DNA of 64,000 nucleotides, taken from assembly GCA_963704595.1 (NCBI GenBank), contig OY969922.1, positions 1,240,001-1,304,000 on the forward strand, given 5' to 3'. Positions 52,437 to 60,331 of this stretch are shown piece by piece (the stretch's first letter is position 1; each line of letters opens with the position of its first letter). The notes below the pieces were generated by a model. That model saw only the letters and a program-made list of their open reading frames with translations, ran no database searches and was not told the origin of the DNA. A program made the position numbers and the translations under genes. This DNA is from Acuticoccus sp963704595. Its GTDB lineage: Bacteria; Pseudomonadota; Alphaproteobacteria; Rhizobiales; Amorphaceae.

Positions 52437-53314
52437 GGCGTCGACCCCTCGCGTTGGCGCAGGACATAGCCCCTGCTGACGCTCGGGCCGAGCTCGGGAT
52501 GGGAGCGGATGCGGTGGGACAGCGTCGCGATCTCCCAGCTCTCCAGGATCGTGTAGCCGAGGGCGTCGAGTTCGGCTTCGAAGGCACCACGCGAGCGGAT
52601 CTGGTAGGGCACGAATGCCGATCCGATGCGTTCGAGCGTGACCACGGTGGGCCCTTCGCGTGTGGCGACCTTGTTCAGGATGATGTGCCGTGGCCGTGCG
52701 CGGAGCGGCTCGATGAGCGCTTTCGGCCCACCGTCGAAATACTGGAAAAGGCCTGATGCGAGGAGGACGTCGGCCGGAGGCGCATCACGCAGCACGTCCG
52801 TGAAGGCAAGGCTTTCGCAAAGGCCGTCGGCGATCGAGCGCTGCCGGCCGGCGCGCACCACCGGTGCGGTGTCGTAGACCGTCCACCGGACGCGGCCACG
52901 CAGGGCAAGGTGGGGGTCGAACGCACGGAACTTGGTGCCCATGTGGCCACCGGCGTCCAGCACGTCGGCCATGTCCGGCAGCAATCTCTGGAGCCAGAAC
53001 AGCACCGGATAATCCCACAGCCGCAACGCACACATTTCCTCGAAGTTGACGTCCACCACCGCTTCGTGGGCGTAGCCCTTCAGGGCCCATGCGGGCGCGT
53101 GGGCGGCGGCCGCCTCCGGCGTGTCGTAGGCCCCGAGGAAGGAGCCTCGCCGCGGCAGCAGACGAAAGCGCGCCCGGGCCGCCGCGATCTCGCAAGCGCG
53201 CGAAACCGGGCCGAGCGTCGCCCGAGCGAGGCTTCGCAGCGAGGGCGGGGCGACTGGAGCCAGCGCCTGTGGCGCCGCCGTGCGGGCCCCGCCGGGGTGT
53301 GCCGGCGCATTCAT
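52433..53314 (-). CDS. Methyltransferase, TIGR04325 type
   Basis: 293 residues. After an Ala/Pro-rich N-terminus come FLGAYDTPEAAAAHAPAWAL and KGYAHEAVVDVNFEE, the entry motifs of the TIGR04325 putative methyltransferases common in polysaccharide loci, then a SAM-site-like VLDAGGHMGTKFRAFDPHLA, and the family's ASGLFQYFDG. The function is presumed methylation of a sugar of the repeat unit. Overlaps the export-protein start by 4 bases and the flippase end by 4 bases. Confidence 0.85.
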   Translation of the reverse strand: MNAPAHPGGARTAAPQALAPVAPPSLRSLARATLGPVSRACEIAAARARFRLLPRRGSFLGAYDTPEAAAAHAPAWALKGYAHEAVVDVNFEEMCALRLWDYPVLFWLQRLLPDMADVLDAGGHMGTKFRAFDPHLALRGRVRWTVYDTAPVVRAGRQRSIADGLCESLAFTDVLRDAPPADVLLASGLFQYFDGGPKALIEPLRARPRHIILNKVATREGPTVVTLERIGSAFVPYQIRSRGAFEAELDALGYTILESWEIATLSHRIRSHPELGPSVSRGYVLRQREGSTP

Positions 53315-54834
53315 GGCGCGGTCACCGGCAGGGGCGGCGCGACAAGGCCGACGCCCCCACGCACCGCCTCAGGGCGGATGATCGCGATGATGGCGGCGTA
53401 GGCGAGCAGCGCCGCCCCGCACGCCAGCACGGCGCGGACGATAGCCGGCATGGCAAATTCCGCCAGCGCCGTCACGCTGGCGAGGGCGACCAGCACGCAC
53501 ACGGCGAGGGCCGGCAGCACGAACAGCGATCGTTTCGCCACGCTCAGCCAGTTCACGCCGCCGAACCGGCTTTGCAGGTAGATCGAGGTCACGAACGCCA
53601 CCATGCACCCGAGGAGTTCGCCCACCGCGACGGCCGTTGCATCGAACTGGGCCATGATGAGGACGAGGATCACCGCCACCGCGCAGTTGAAGATCGAGAC
53701 CGGCGGGGCGCGGCGCACTTCCCCGGTCAGCGACAGCACCACTTCCGTCGCCACGGCCGGGACCAGAAGAAGCCGGGCGAACGCCAGGATGCTGGCGATG
53801 GGAGCGGCCCCGCGCCACTGTTCGCCAAGGAGGAAGACGATGATGTCGGCGGCGAACAGGCCGACCAGCGCGAAAGCCGGAATGGCGAGGGCGATCATCA
53901 GCGGAAATGTCTGGTTGGCCGCTTCCGCGATTGCGGCCCGCACGGCCTGCGGGGTCGGTTCGGCGTCCTTTGCGACGGGGCGCAGGATCATCCAGCACAT
54001 CATCCGCAGCGGTTCGCCGACGAGTTCGCCGAACGCACCGATCACGCGCTCCGCGGCGCGGTAGAGCCCCACGCTGGCGGTCCCGAGGAACAGGCCGATG
54101 ATGATCGTCGCCGCGTAGAGCCGCAGCACCGCGAAGAGGCGCACGGCGAGGATGTTGCGATAGAACGTGCCCATCGCAGCGCCGAGCGCACGGTCGGGCA
54201 GGCGGCCCGGCAAAGTGCCGGTCATGACAAGGCAGGCACCGAAAACGGCGCACTGCTGAACGAGGCGGCCGTAGATCAGCGAAAGCAGGCCGTGTCCGAG
54301 AAAGAGCGCGGCCAGCGTGACCGCCAAGCCCAGAAACTCGCCGAGGCCCTGCACCACCGCAAGGCGCGCCACGCGCCGGTCGCGCACCATGATGCCGGCC
54401 TGCACGGAACTGACCGACGTCGGCACGATCCACACGGCGAAGAGGGCAATGAGAACGACCGTTTCCCGGCCAACGCCAAGCAGGTACGCCGCGACCGCCG
54501 CGCCGAGGGCGAGCGATCCGACCAGGACGCCGGCGATCAGCGAAATGGTCATCGCGGCCTCACCGGCGGCGGTTTCGTCCCGCGAACTGATGACGAATTC
54601 AGCCCAGCCCGCCTCCGCGATCCGCAGGAGCACGTAGGCGAGGGCGGATACGAGGGCGAACACGCCGAACTCGGCGGGTCCGAGATAGCGTGCCGCGGTG
54701 ACCATGATGGCGAGCTGGGCGATCTGACCGCTTCCGCGCGCCACGGCCGTCAGCGCCCCCGCCCCGGCAAGATCGACATGCCGGGCGCGCGGCGTGCGGA
54801 CCGCGGCCGCGGGGAGGTTGTCAGGGCCGCTCAA
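53311..54834 (-). CDS. Lipopolysaccharide/exopolysaccharide flippase (Wzx, MOP superfamily)
   Basis: 507 residues with 12-14 predicted helices. The first helix pair includes ARYLGPAEFGVFALVSALAY, the Wzx/RfbX signature with the conserved L-G-P-x-E-F/Y-G segment. Translocates the undecaprenyl-linked repeat unit to the periplasm for the Wzy-type polymerase. No ATG is in range: a TTG at 54834 overlaps the galE stop (TTGA), the same coupling style as the other genes of the operon, and gives a plausible 35-residue leader before helix 1. The frame continues upstream but inside galE. Confidence 0.9.
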   Translation of the reverse strand: MSGPDNLPAAAVRTPRARHVDLAGAGALTAVARGSGQIAQLAIMVTAARYLGPAEFGVFALVSALAYVLLRIAEAGWAEFVISSRDETAAGEAAMTISLIAGVLVGSLALGAAVAAYLLGVGRETVVLIALFAVWIVPTSVSSVQAGIMVRDRRVARLAVVQGLGEFLGLAVTLAALFLGHGLLSLIYGRLVQQCAVFGACLVMTGTLPGRLPDRALGAAMGTFYRNILAVRLFAVLRLYAATIIIGLFLGTASVGLYRAAERVIGAFGELVGEPLRMMCWMILRPVAKDAEPTPQAVRAAIAEAANQTFPLMIALAIPAFALVGLFAADIIVFLLGEQWRGAAPIASILAFARLLLVPAVATEVVLSLTGEVRRAPPVSIFNCAVAVILVLIMAQFDATAVAVGELLGCMVAFVTSIYLQSRFGGVNWLSVAKRSLFVLPALAVCVLVALASVTALAEFAMPAIVRAVLACGAALLAYAAIIAIIRPEAVRGGVGLVAPPLPVTAP

Positions 54835-55901
54835 GCGCGTAGTCCGGCGCGCTCGGCAACGTTCCGCATCTCTGGCGGGATCGGTGCAGCGGCTGCGGCC
54901 TGTCGCTTGCCGAGCGCCGGGTCCGTACGGTTCAGCCAGCGCCACGCGCTTTCGATCATCGTGTGCGGATCGGATACGCGCGTCTTCCATCCCAGAATAG
55001 CATGAGCCGTTGTCGGATCAGCCACGAGGACCGGCGGGTCGCCGGCCCGCCGAGGGTTTTCCTTCACGAGGATGGGCCGCCCCGTGATGGCCGCGGCGCA
55101 GTCGATGATCTGGCGCACCGAGATACCGGTCCCGGTTCCGAGATTGATTGCCTCGAAGGCGCCGCCATTTCCCTCCAGCAGATGCCTGAGTGCGGCCACG
55201 TGGGCATCGGCGAGGTCGCTCACGTGCACGTAGTCTCGCACGCAGGTCCCGTCTGGGGTGGGATAGTCGGTTCCGAAGATGCGCACCGGGCGGGTCGGGT
55301 CCGCAGCCGCCATGAGGACGAGGGGGATCAGATGGGTCTCCGGGTCGTGGAGCTCGCCGGTGTTTCCATCTTCGTCTGCACCGGCTGCATTGAAGTATCG
55401 CAGCGCAATGGCGTTGAGCCCGTACGCACGGCAGGCGTCGGCGAAGATCTCTTCCACCATGTGCTTGGAGCGCCCGTACGGGCTGATGGGGTGGCATGGG
55501 CTCGTCTCGAGGACGGGCAACCGATCCGGAATCCCGTAGACCGCGCAGGTGCTGGAGAACACGAGGTTGCGCACGCCGAATTGCCGACACGCGTCGATCA
55601 GGACGAGGCTCCCGCCGACATTGTTGTTGTAGTAGACGTTCGGCGCCGAGGCAGACTCGCAGACACGTGATTTCGCCGCGAAGTGCAGGACCGCAATCGG
55701 CTTGTGGGCCTCGAAGACTTCATGCAATCGCCTGGCGTCGCCGATATCACCGAGCTCCAGCGGCCCCCACTGCGCGTTGAAGCGGTGCCCCGTGTCGAGA
55801 TTGTCATAGATGACGGGGGTGTAGCCGGCTCGACGGAGAGCCTTGCAAGTGTGCGCGCCAATGTATCCCGCGCCCCCCGTCACCAGTACGGAATCGAGCA
55901 T
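54831..55901 (-). CDS. galE: UDP-glucose 4-epimerase
   Basis: 356 residues. NAD site VLVTGGAGYIGAHTCKAL, catalytic Ser/Thr region FSSTCAVYG and YGRSKHMVEE (Tyr-x3-Lys), DLADAHVAALRHLLEG and the sugar-binding RRAGDPPVLVADPTTA typical of GalE. Interconverts UDP-glucose and UDP-galactose (or N-acetyl forms) for the repeat unit. First gene of the leftward operon galE-wzx-methyltransferase-export-polymerase; its promoter lies in the AT-rich gap to its right. Confidence 0.95.
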   Translation of the reverse strand: MLDSVLVTGGAGYIGAHTCKALRRAGYTPVIYDNLDTGHRFNAQWGPLELGDIGDARRLHEVFEAHKPIAVLHFAAKSRVCESASAPNVYYNNNVGGSLVLIDACRQFGVRNLVFSSTCAVYGIPDRLPVLETSPCHPISPYGRSKHMVEEIFADACRAYGLNAIALRYFNAAGADEDGNTGELHDPETHLIPLVLMAAADPTRPVRIFGTDYPTPDGTCVRDYVHVSDLADAHVAALRHLLEGNGGAFEAINLGTGTGISVRQIIDCAAAITGRPILVKENPRRAGDPPVLVADPTTAHAILGWKTRVSDPHTMIESAWRWLNRTDPALGKRQAAAAAPIPPEMRNVAERAGLRA

Positions 55902-56224
55902 CGAACAACCTCATTCAAATGGAGAGGGTATTTATTAGTGTAATCAATTAAGATGAATGTTTCAGATATCCGATATCTATGAAATGAAATAAAGTATAAA
56001 TTGCCAGTCATCGTTATTTTTGTTCGACGTAACTGGAGTATGTATTTATAGAATCATGAACAATAGGAAGAAGTACTGATGTAGATTAGTTTTTAGCGCG
56101 AATCTCGAATAAAATTTTTTCTACCATTTTGATTTAGAGCAATCTATTTGGGCACGCTTTGCTCGCGTGCGAACTCACGACATCGTGTGTCGCGTGGCCG
56201 GCGGGCGTGTGCCCGCCGTCGGCG
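55902..56224. promoter_or_regulatory. AT-rich gap between galE and the Crp-type regulator gene
   Basis: 323 bases, strongly AT-rich from 55918 to 56150, no gene. It holds the galE operon promoter and the 3' end of the regulator transcript. An imperfect hairpin around 55950-55985 (arms agatat/atatct) may be the regulator's terminator. No confident -35/-10 assignment. Confidence 0.45.
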
Positions 56225-57049
56225 TCAAGGCTGCATGCCGAGGTGGTTTCGCCACGAGCGGGCTTCTTCGATGCACCGGGATGGCGTGGGCGTGGCAGGC
56301 AGGGACCACGCGGTGCCACCGGATGTTTCGCCAGAGGCCTGATCCAGATACGTGCTGTCGAACTCCGCGAGCTTCATCAGGCCCGGCAGATCGAGGAACG
56401 TCACCGTTCCCTTCTGGAACGTCAGGAGGTGAAGCTCGCGCAGCTGGCGAAGACAGCGGTTGAGGTGAATTGCCGTCAGGCCGAGCTTGTCGGCGAGATG
56501 GTACTGGGTGAGCGGGCACTTGTACCCGGCGCTCGTTCCCTCGCCGACCAGTTGCAGTCGATAGCCGAGCTCCAGCAAATAATGGGCGGTGCGCGCCAGC
56601 GCCGTGCGGCGGCCGAGGTTGACGAGATGCTCCACCGCCACCGCCTCGTCGCGAGAGATCGCCCAGAGGAGTGCGCTGCCCAGGTGCGGGTCGTTCGTAA
56701 GCAGATTGACCAGTGTCGGTTTGGTTATTTCCAGAACTTCGACCTCGGTCACTGCCTCGAGGTAGTGATCCGACGTCCTGAGCATGAGGCTTCTAAGAGC
56801 CAGAAAGTCACCTGGAACCTGAAAATCGATGACCTGCCGCGTCCCGTCAGCCATCAACTTGTAGGCGCAAGCCCAACCGCGATCGAGAATGTAAGCCCGA
56901 TCGGTCTTGTCGCCTTGTGAAATGAGGCTGGATCCAGCCGGAAACCTTTTCTTGGAGGAAAACAGGCCGCGCAGTGTCGAAACATCCGCGCCGCATAAAC
57001 TGATGAATGCCCCTAATTTCTTCTCAAAACTCCTCGTCCAACGCTCATA
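56225..57049 (-). CDS. Crp/Fnr-family transcriptional regulator, start unclear
   Basis: The cNMP-type sensor domain reads RSFEKKLGAFISLCGADVST, KKRFPAGSSLISQGDKTDRA and YILDRGWACAYKLMADGTRQ, then VIDFQVPGDFLALRSLM; the HTH_Crp domain has PLTQYHLADKLGLTAIHLNR. A hydrophilic tail of about 40 residues follows. The frame is open from about 57061 but contains no ATG, GTG or TTG before TTG 56857, which lies inside the sensor domain and would destroy it. ATG 57048 is out of frame by one base: adding one base just after it would give a normal start, so a sequence error or a non-standard start is likely. No FNR-type Cys cluster. It sits at the edge of the polysaccharide locus and probably controls it. 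Confidence 0.8.
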   Translation of the reverse strand, partial: YERWTRSFEKKLGAFISLCGADVSTLRGLFSSKKRFPAGSSLISQGDKTDRAYILDRGWACAYKLMADGTRQVIDFQVPGDFLALRSLMLRTSDHYLEAVTEVEVLEITKPTLVNLLTNDPHLGSALLWAISRDEAVAVEHLVNLGRRTALARTAHYLLELGYRLQLVGEGTSAGYKCPLTQYHLADKLGLTAIHLNRCLRQLRELHLLTFQKGTVTFLDLPGLMKLAEFDSTYLDQASGETSGGTAWSLPATPTPSRCIEEARSWRNHLGMQP

Positions 57050-57954
57050 AGAATAAACCCAAACGTTATATTAAGATGAAATATTAAATGTATGAATTGT
57101 GTTGCCGCACACTAACTTGTGTTAGTTTTTTAGAAATTAAGTGATTTTTATCACGTACGTATTTTAGTGCTGTGTAAATTACGTCAGTGAATGAAATTTT
57201 TGTCATGGGCGGCGTCGTGGCGAAGCCGCACCCCTAGAGTTACCGAACTTCACCTAAAACCCAAGGCTGTGCTTAGCAATCGGGCCAATGGATGCGCTCC
57301 GAACGAACGGAGTCCGCCGCCGATGCGACGACGATCAGCGTGCCTTTCCATCTGATGCGTCGTTTCGACACGGTAATCCAATGTTTATCATCAGTAGTGC
57401 GTTGACAGGTAAGAATAATTTACAATCTTAATCTATCTTTACGGAGCGGGTTGCGGTTGCCCAGGCCGTTGCACTTGCACCTGCGGACAACCGGACGGGC
57501 TCCAGGCTTCTCTGATTGAGTGCAATTCAATGGCCGACTATTTTATCGAATACATCTCTTATTTTGCTGAAACACAGTATATGAGCCGATCGAACGGATT
57601 GCCGAAAAGTATCGTCCACGCCGCCGGTCTGCGCCGGTGTTAGCGAGCAGGACCCCGGCAGTCGCCTCGACGAACGTTTCTCCGGCATCCCAGGGCGGCG
57701 CGACCCGGACCCGGCCGGGCCCGACCGGCCGGAGCGCGCCGTCGCGGGCCGACCGCCGCCACTATAATATGGTGCGCCCGGATCGGTCGCTCCGATCACC
57801 ACGGGAGGGCGTCGGGCCTGCGATCACCGAGCCGGGTTGAGCCTGCGCCGGCGCATCTTACATCGTCAAACGAAATGGCAATTGTCCGCAGCAGCGGACG
57901 GTGCCATGGGGGAGGCGGAGCTGGCGCGGGTGCCGTTCTGTGCAAGGGATCGAC
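57050..57954. other. Non-coding gap with regulator promoter region
   Basis: About 905 bases. 57060-57200 and 57380-57580 are AT-rich; the rest rises to high GC. No convincing gene: short open frames at 57527-57802 (minus) and 57637-57840 (plus) are Pro/Arg/Ser-rich and lack ribosome sites. The part near 57060-57180 should carry the Crp-type regulator promoter. No tRNA-like fold or repeat pair was seen. Confidence 0.5.
57143..57156. promoter_or_regulatory. Possible Crp-type operator (GTGA-N6-TCAC)
   Basis: GTGA at 57143-57146 and TCAC at 57153-57156 are separated by six bases, the spacing and core of the Crp consensus. It lies about 100 bases upstream of the regulator reading frame, consistent with autoregulation. 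One site only; outer bases are A and G instead of T and A. Confidence 0.45.
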
Positions 57955-58623
57955 ATGGACTGGCTCGCCGTGGACTGGACCGCGCTCGTGCGCGAATTCG
58001 TCACCCTTCTCGTGGTGATCGACCCCGTCGGCACCATCCCCGTCTACCTCTACGCCGTGCGCTACGTGCCGCGGCGGCTGCACCGCCGCTTTGCAATCCG
58101 CGCCGTCGCCATCGCGACGCTGGTGCTTCTCGCCTTCCTCGTCGGCGGCCAGGTGGTGATCGAGACGCTGGGGCTGCGGCTGGGGTCGTTCCAGATCGCG
58201 GGCGGGATCATCCTGTTCCTGTTCGCGCTCACGATGATCTTTGGCGATTCAAAGCCCGCGCAGGAGATCGCCGAGGCCGAGCGCGACCACCTGTCGGGCG
58301 CCGTCTTCCCGCTCGCGATGCCCTCGATCGCCTCGCCCGGCGCGATGCTCGCGATCGTGATCCTGACCGACAACCACCGCTACTCCGTCGCCGAGCAGAG
58401 CGTCACCGCCGGCCTTCTGGTGCTGGTCCTGGTGCTGACGCTCGCGCTGCTCTTCGCGGCGAGTTTCATCCACCGCCTGATCGGCAACACGGGCGCCTCG
58501 ATCATCTCGCGCGTGATGGGCATCGTCCTCGCCACCATCGCGGTGGACGCGGTGCTGAGCGGGTTCGACATGCTGGGGATTTTCGATGTGGCGCCACCGC
58601 CTTTAGTGCTGCTGCCTGCTTAG
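57955..58623 (+). CDS. MarC-family integral membrane protein
   Basis: 222 residues with six predicted helices. LLVVIDPVGTIPVYLYAV near residue 19 is the MarC signature (DPxGxxP), GGIILFLFALTMIFGD follows at the middle, and PLAMPSIASPGAMLAIVILT is the second conserved repeat. Despite the historical link with multiple antibiotic resistance, the function of MarC proteins is unsettled. ATG 57955 is used because the membrane protein starts there after AAGGG; the frame is open from 57901. Confidence 0.9.
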   Translation: MDWLAVDWTALVREFVTLLVVIDPVGTIPVYLYAVRYVPRRLHRRFAIRAVAIATLVLLAFLVGGQVVIETLGLRLGSFQIAGGIILFLFALTMIFGDSKPAQEIAEAERDHLSGAVFPLAMPSIASPGAMLAIVILTDNHRYSVAEQSVTAGLLVLVLVLTLALLFAASFIHRLIGNTGASIISRVMGIVLATIAVDAVLSGFDMLGIFDVAPPPLVLLPA

Positions 58624-58635
58624 TTGAAAGGTAGT

Positions 58636-59523
58636 TCACAATTTGAACGACGCCCACAGGAAAATAACGGCAATGATTGCAAGAACTATCATCGCCGCCA
58701 CCGACTTTCCGCCTGTGAAACTTTGACCTAAGGAAAAGATCCCTTCTGTTCCGGGAAAAATTATTCCGTTTAATTTCACACGAATATACGGTACCCCAAC
58801 GGTCGCGATGCCGATTGCCGAAAGTCCAGCAGAGACGGCAACCGATCTCAACATGAACGCGGGAGACCATATCATTACAAATAGGGAAACTATCGCCGCT
58901 GAACATAATGCAAATGTATACTGTATTGTTTCACTTGCGCCGATGTAGTTAATCGTTATGTATGCAACAAAGCCTGCTGCAGCACCTGCGAGTAGGGCGA
59001 TTAAAGTCCTTGGCCAAATTGCCATTGCCTGAGTACGGCCTGATCTTGGAATTCTCGCCTGAAGCATTTCGTCCTTGCGGATTTCAAGGCGCTTACGCAC
59101 TTCCGGAAAGTCGTGCAGAATAGACCGGAATTCTGATCCGTTAATCTTCATGAAAGCTATGCCGCCTTCTAAAGCGGTTGCATCCGCCGAACGCGGTCGA
59201 TGCATTGATGCGGCTAATTCTCCAACAACTTCAGGGGCGTTCCACTCGTGAAGTATCCCGCCTTTCCAAGATATTCGAACTCGGCCTGCAACTAGAAAGT
59301 AAACGTCTTCGTCATGCTCCCCTGTGTGAATGAAGGTTTTCTCACTATCGATCCGCCCGAAGCGTCCCTGTTTCATGATTCGGGTAACTGCGTCGGGGCT
59401 GTCCTCCAGAATTGGAACGCGTCGCAGAGCTGCCTCAATTCGCTCTTTGGCACTCTTCGTCTCGGGCGCTGCGACCGCGCTCGTAGATCTGGCGTTGCGG
59501 GCGAATATACGAGAAACATCCAT
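58636..59523 (-). CDS. pycTM: cNMP-binding transmembrane effector (Pycsar PycTM-like)
   Basis: 295 residues. A cyclic-nucleotide-binding domain spans about 35-150, with FIHTGEHDEDVYFLVAGRVR and the phosphate-binding cassette VVGELAASMHRPRSADATA (Glu102, Arg111). Four hydrophobic segments follow: about 172-192, 199-220, 225-247 and 273-292. There is no DNA-binding domain, so this is a membrane effector, not a Crp regulator. In Pycsar systems such proteins bind cCMP or cUMP made by the cyclase and damage the membrane to stop phage replication. Its ATG is four bases after the stop of the E2-like gene, third in the operon. AT content is clearly higher than in the flanking genes, a sign of transfer. 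Confidence 0.85.
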   Translation of the reverse strand: MDVSRIFARNARSTSAVAAPETKSAKERIEAALRRVPILEDSPDAVTRIMKQGRFGRIDSEKTFIHTGEHDEDVYFLVAGRVRISWKGGILHEWNAPEVVGELAASMHRPRSADATALEGGIAFMKINGSEFRSILHDFPEVRKRLEIRKDEMLQARIPRSGRTQAMAIWPRTLIALLAGAAAGFVAYITINYIGASETIQYTFALCSAAIVSLFVMIWSPAFMLRSVAVSAGLSAIGIATVGVPYIRVKLNGIIFPGTEGIFSLGQSFTGGKSVAAMIVLAIIAVIFLWASFKL

Positions 59524-59527
59524 ATTA

Positions 59528-60331
59528 TCAGCCCACGGTTCCGAGCGGGCAGCCCGACATTGTCCCGCAGCACGTTCGTCCTGCGAAGTTGCGCCAAAAC
59601 TGGGCCTCCGCCTTATTTTGGGCGTCTAGCTCCAGTGCTAGATTCACTGCGAACTTATGATGGTTTCCACATGACGAAATCGCGCGAATATGGTGGTCTT
59701 CGGCTACGGCACATACGCAACGTCGTCGCTTAGTTAAAACTCGTAGTTCGTTGACGCTTACGGAATAGAAACGCTGGCCGTTGCGCAAGACTCGCAGAAC
59801 GCGTTTGCGATGGCGCCCAAGTCTTGCCGTGACCGCCAGTCGTCCAGCGGCCAGGTCGTTCGCGATGGTCTCGCCGATTGCCGCGGCGGCGAGCTCCGCG
59901 CGATGTTGATTAAGAGCAGCCGCACCATGAGCTCGCTCGCGATTGTCAGGCCAAAATCCGCGTCGCGCCGCCCGACGCTGTTGCATTAGAAACTTTAGAA
60001 CCGTTTCCCACCATGCATTCGCATCCTTCGCGTCCGTGATCGCAATATTATCCAGTGCCGTCCAGTAGAGGCAAAACGTACCGTCGGAATTAATATGCCG
60101 CATTGGGCAAAACGCGGGCAAATTGCAAGGTGTCAGTTCCCTGGCGGTCGCCGACCGGCCGGAAGTCTCGATGCGCAATAAGAAAGCCTTACTTGCTCCG
60201 TCCGCGTGACGAACTTTCAAATGAACTTTGAGTTCGTTGCTTCCCACGGCGATGATATCCGCTGCAACGTGTCCTGATTGCTCGGCCAGCAATTCAACCG
60301 CCGGCCGTCTATTTTCAGCCAGAGCGAGCAT
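59528..60331 (-). CDS. Prokaryotic E2-like (ubiquitin-conjugating-fold) protein in a cyclase operon
   Basis: 267 residues. The segment FCPMRHINSDGTFCLYW (74-90) closely follows the eukaryotic E2 active site HPN...GxICLxxL: His79-x-Asn81 and catalytic Cys87. Downstream WWETVLKFLMQQRRAARRGF, WPDNRERAHG and NQHRAE are shared with bacterial E2-like families of nucleotide-signalling defence systems. The C-terminal part (about 205-267) is rich in Cys and His (RRRCVCA, SSCGNHH, CCGTMSGC), perhaps a metal site. ATG 60331 overlaps the cyclase stop by 17 bases. It may conjugate or prime the cyclase, as E2-type Cap2 proteins do in CBASS, but that is inference: no E1 or ubiquitin-like gene is present. 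Confidence 0.75.
   Translation of the reverse strand: MLALAENRRPAVELLAEQSGHVAADIIAVGSNELKVHLKVRHADGASKAFLLRIETSGRSATARELTPCNLPAFCPMRHINSDGTFCLYWTALDNIAITDAKDANAWWETVLKFLMQQRRAARRGFWPDNRERAHGAAALNQHRAELAAAAIGETIANDLAAGRLAVTARLGRHRKRVLRVLRNGQRFYSVSVNELRVLTKRRRCVCAVAEDHHIRAISSCGNHHKFAVNLALELDAQNKAEAQFWRNFAGRTCCGTMSGCPLGTVG

Noticed and set aside
56225..56857. Regulator starting at the in-frame TTG 56857
   Set aside because: This would remove most of the sensor domain, whose conserved sequence continues upstream in the same frame to about 57049.
57527..57840. Two short overlapping frames in the gap before the MarC gene
   Set aside because: Low-complexity Pro/Arg/Ser composition, no ribosome site, opposite strands over the same bases.
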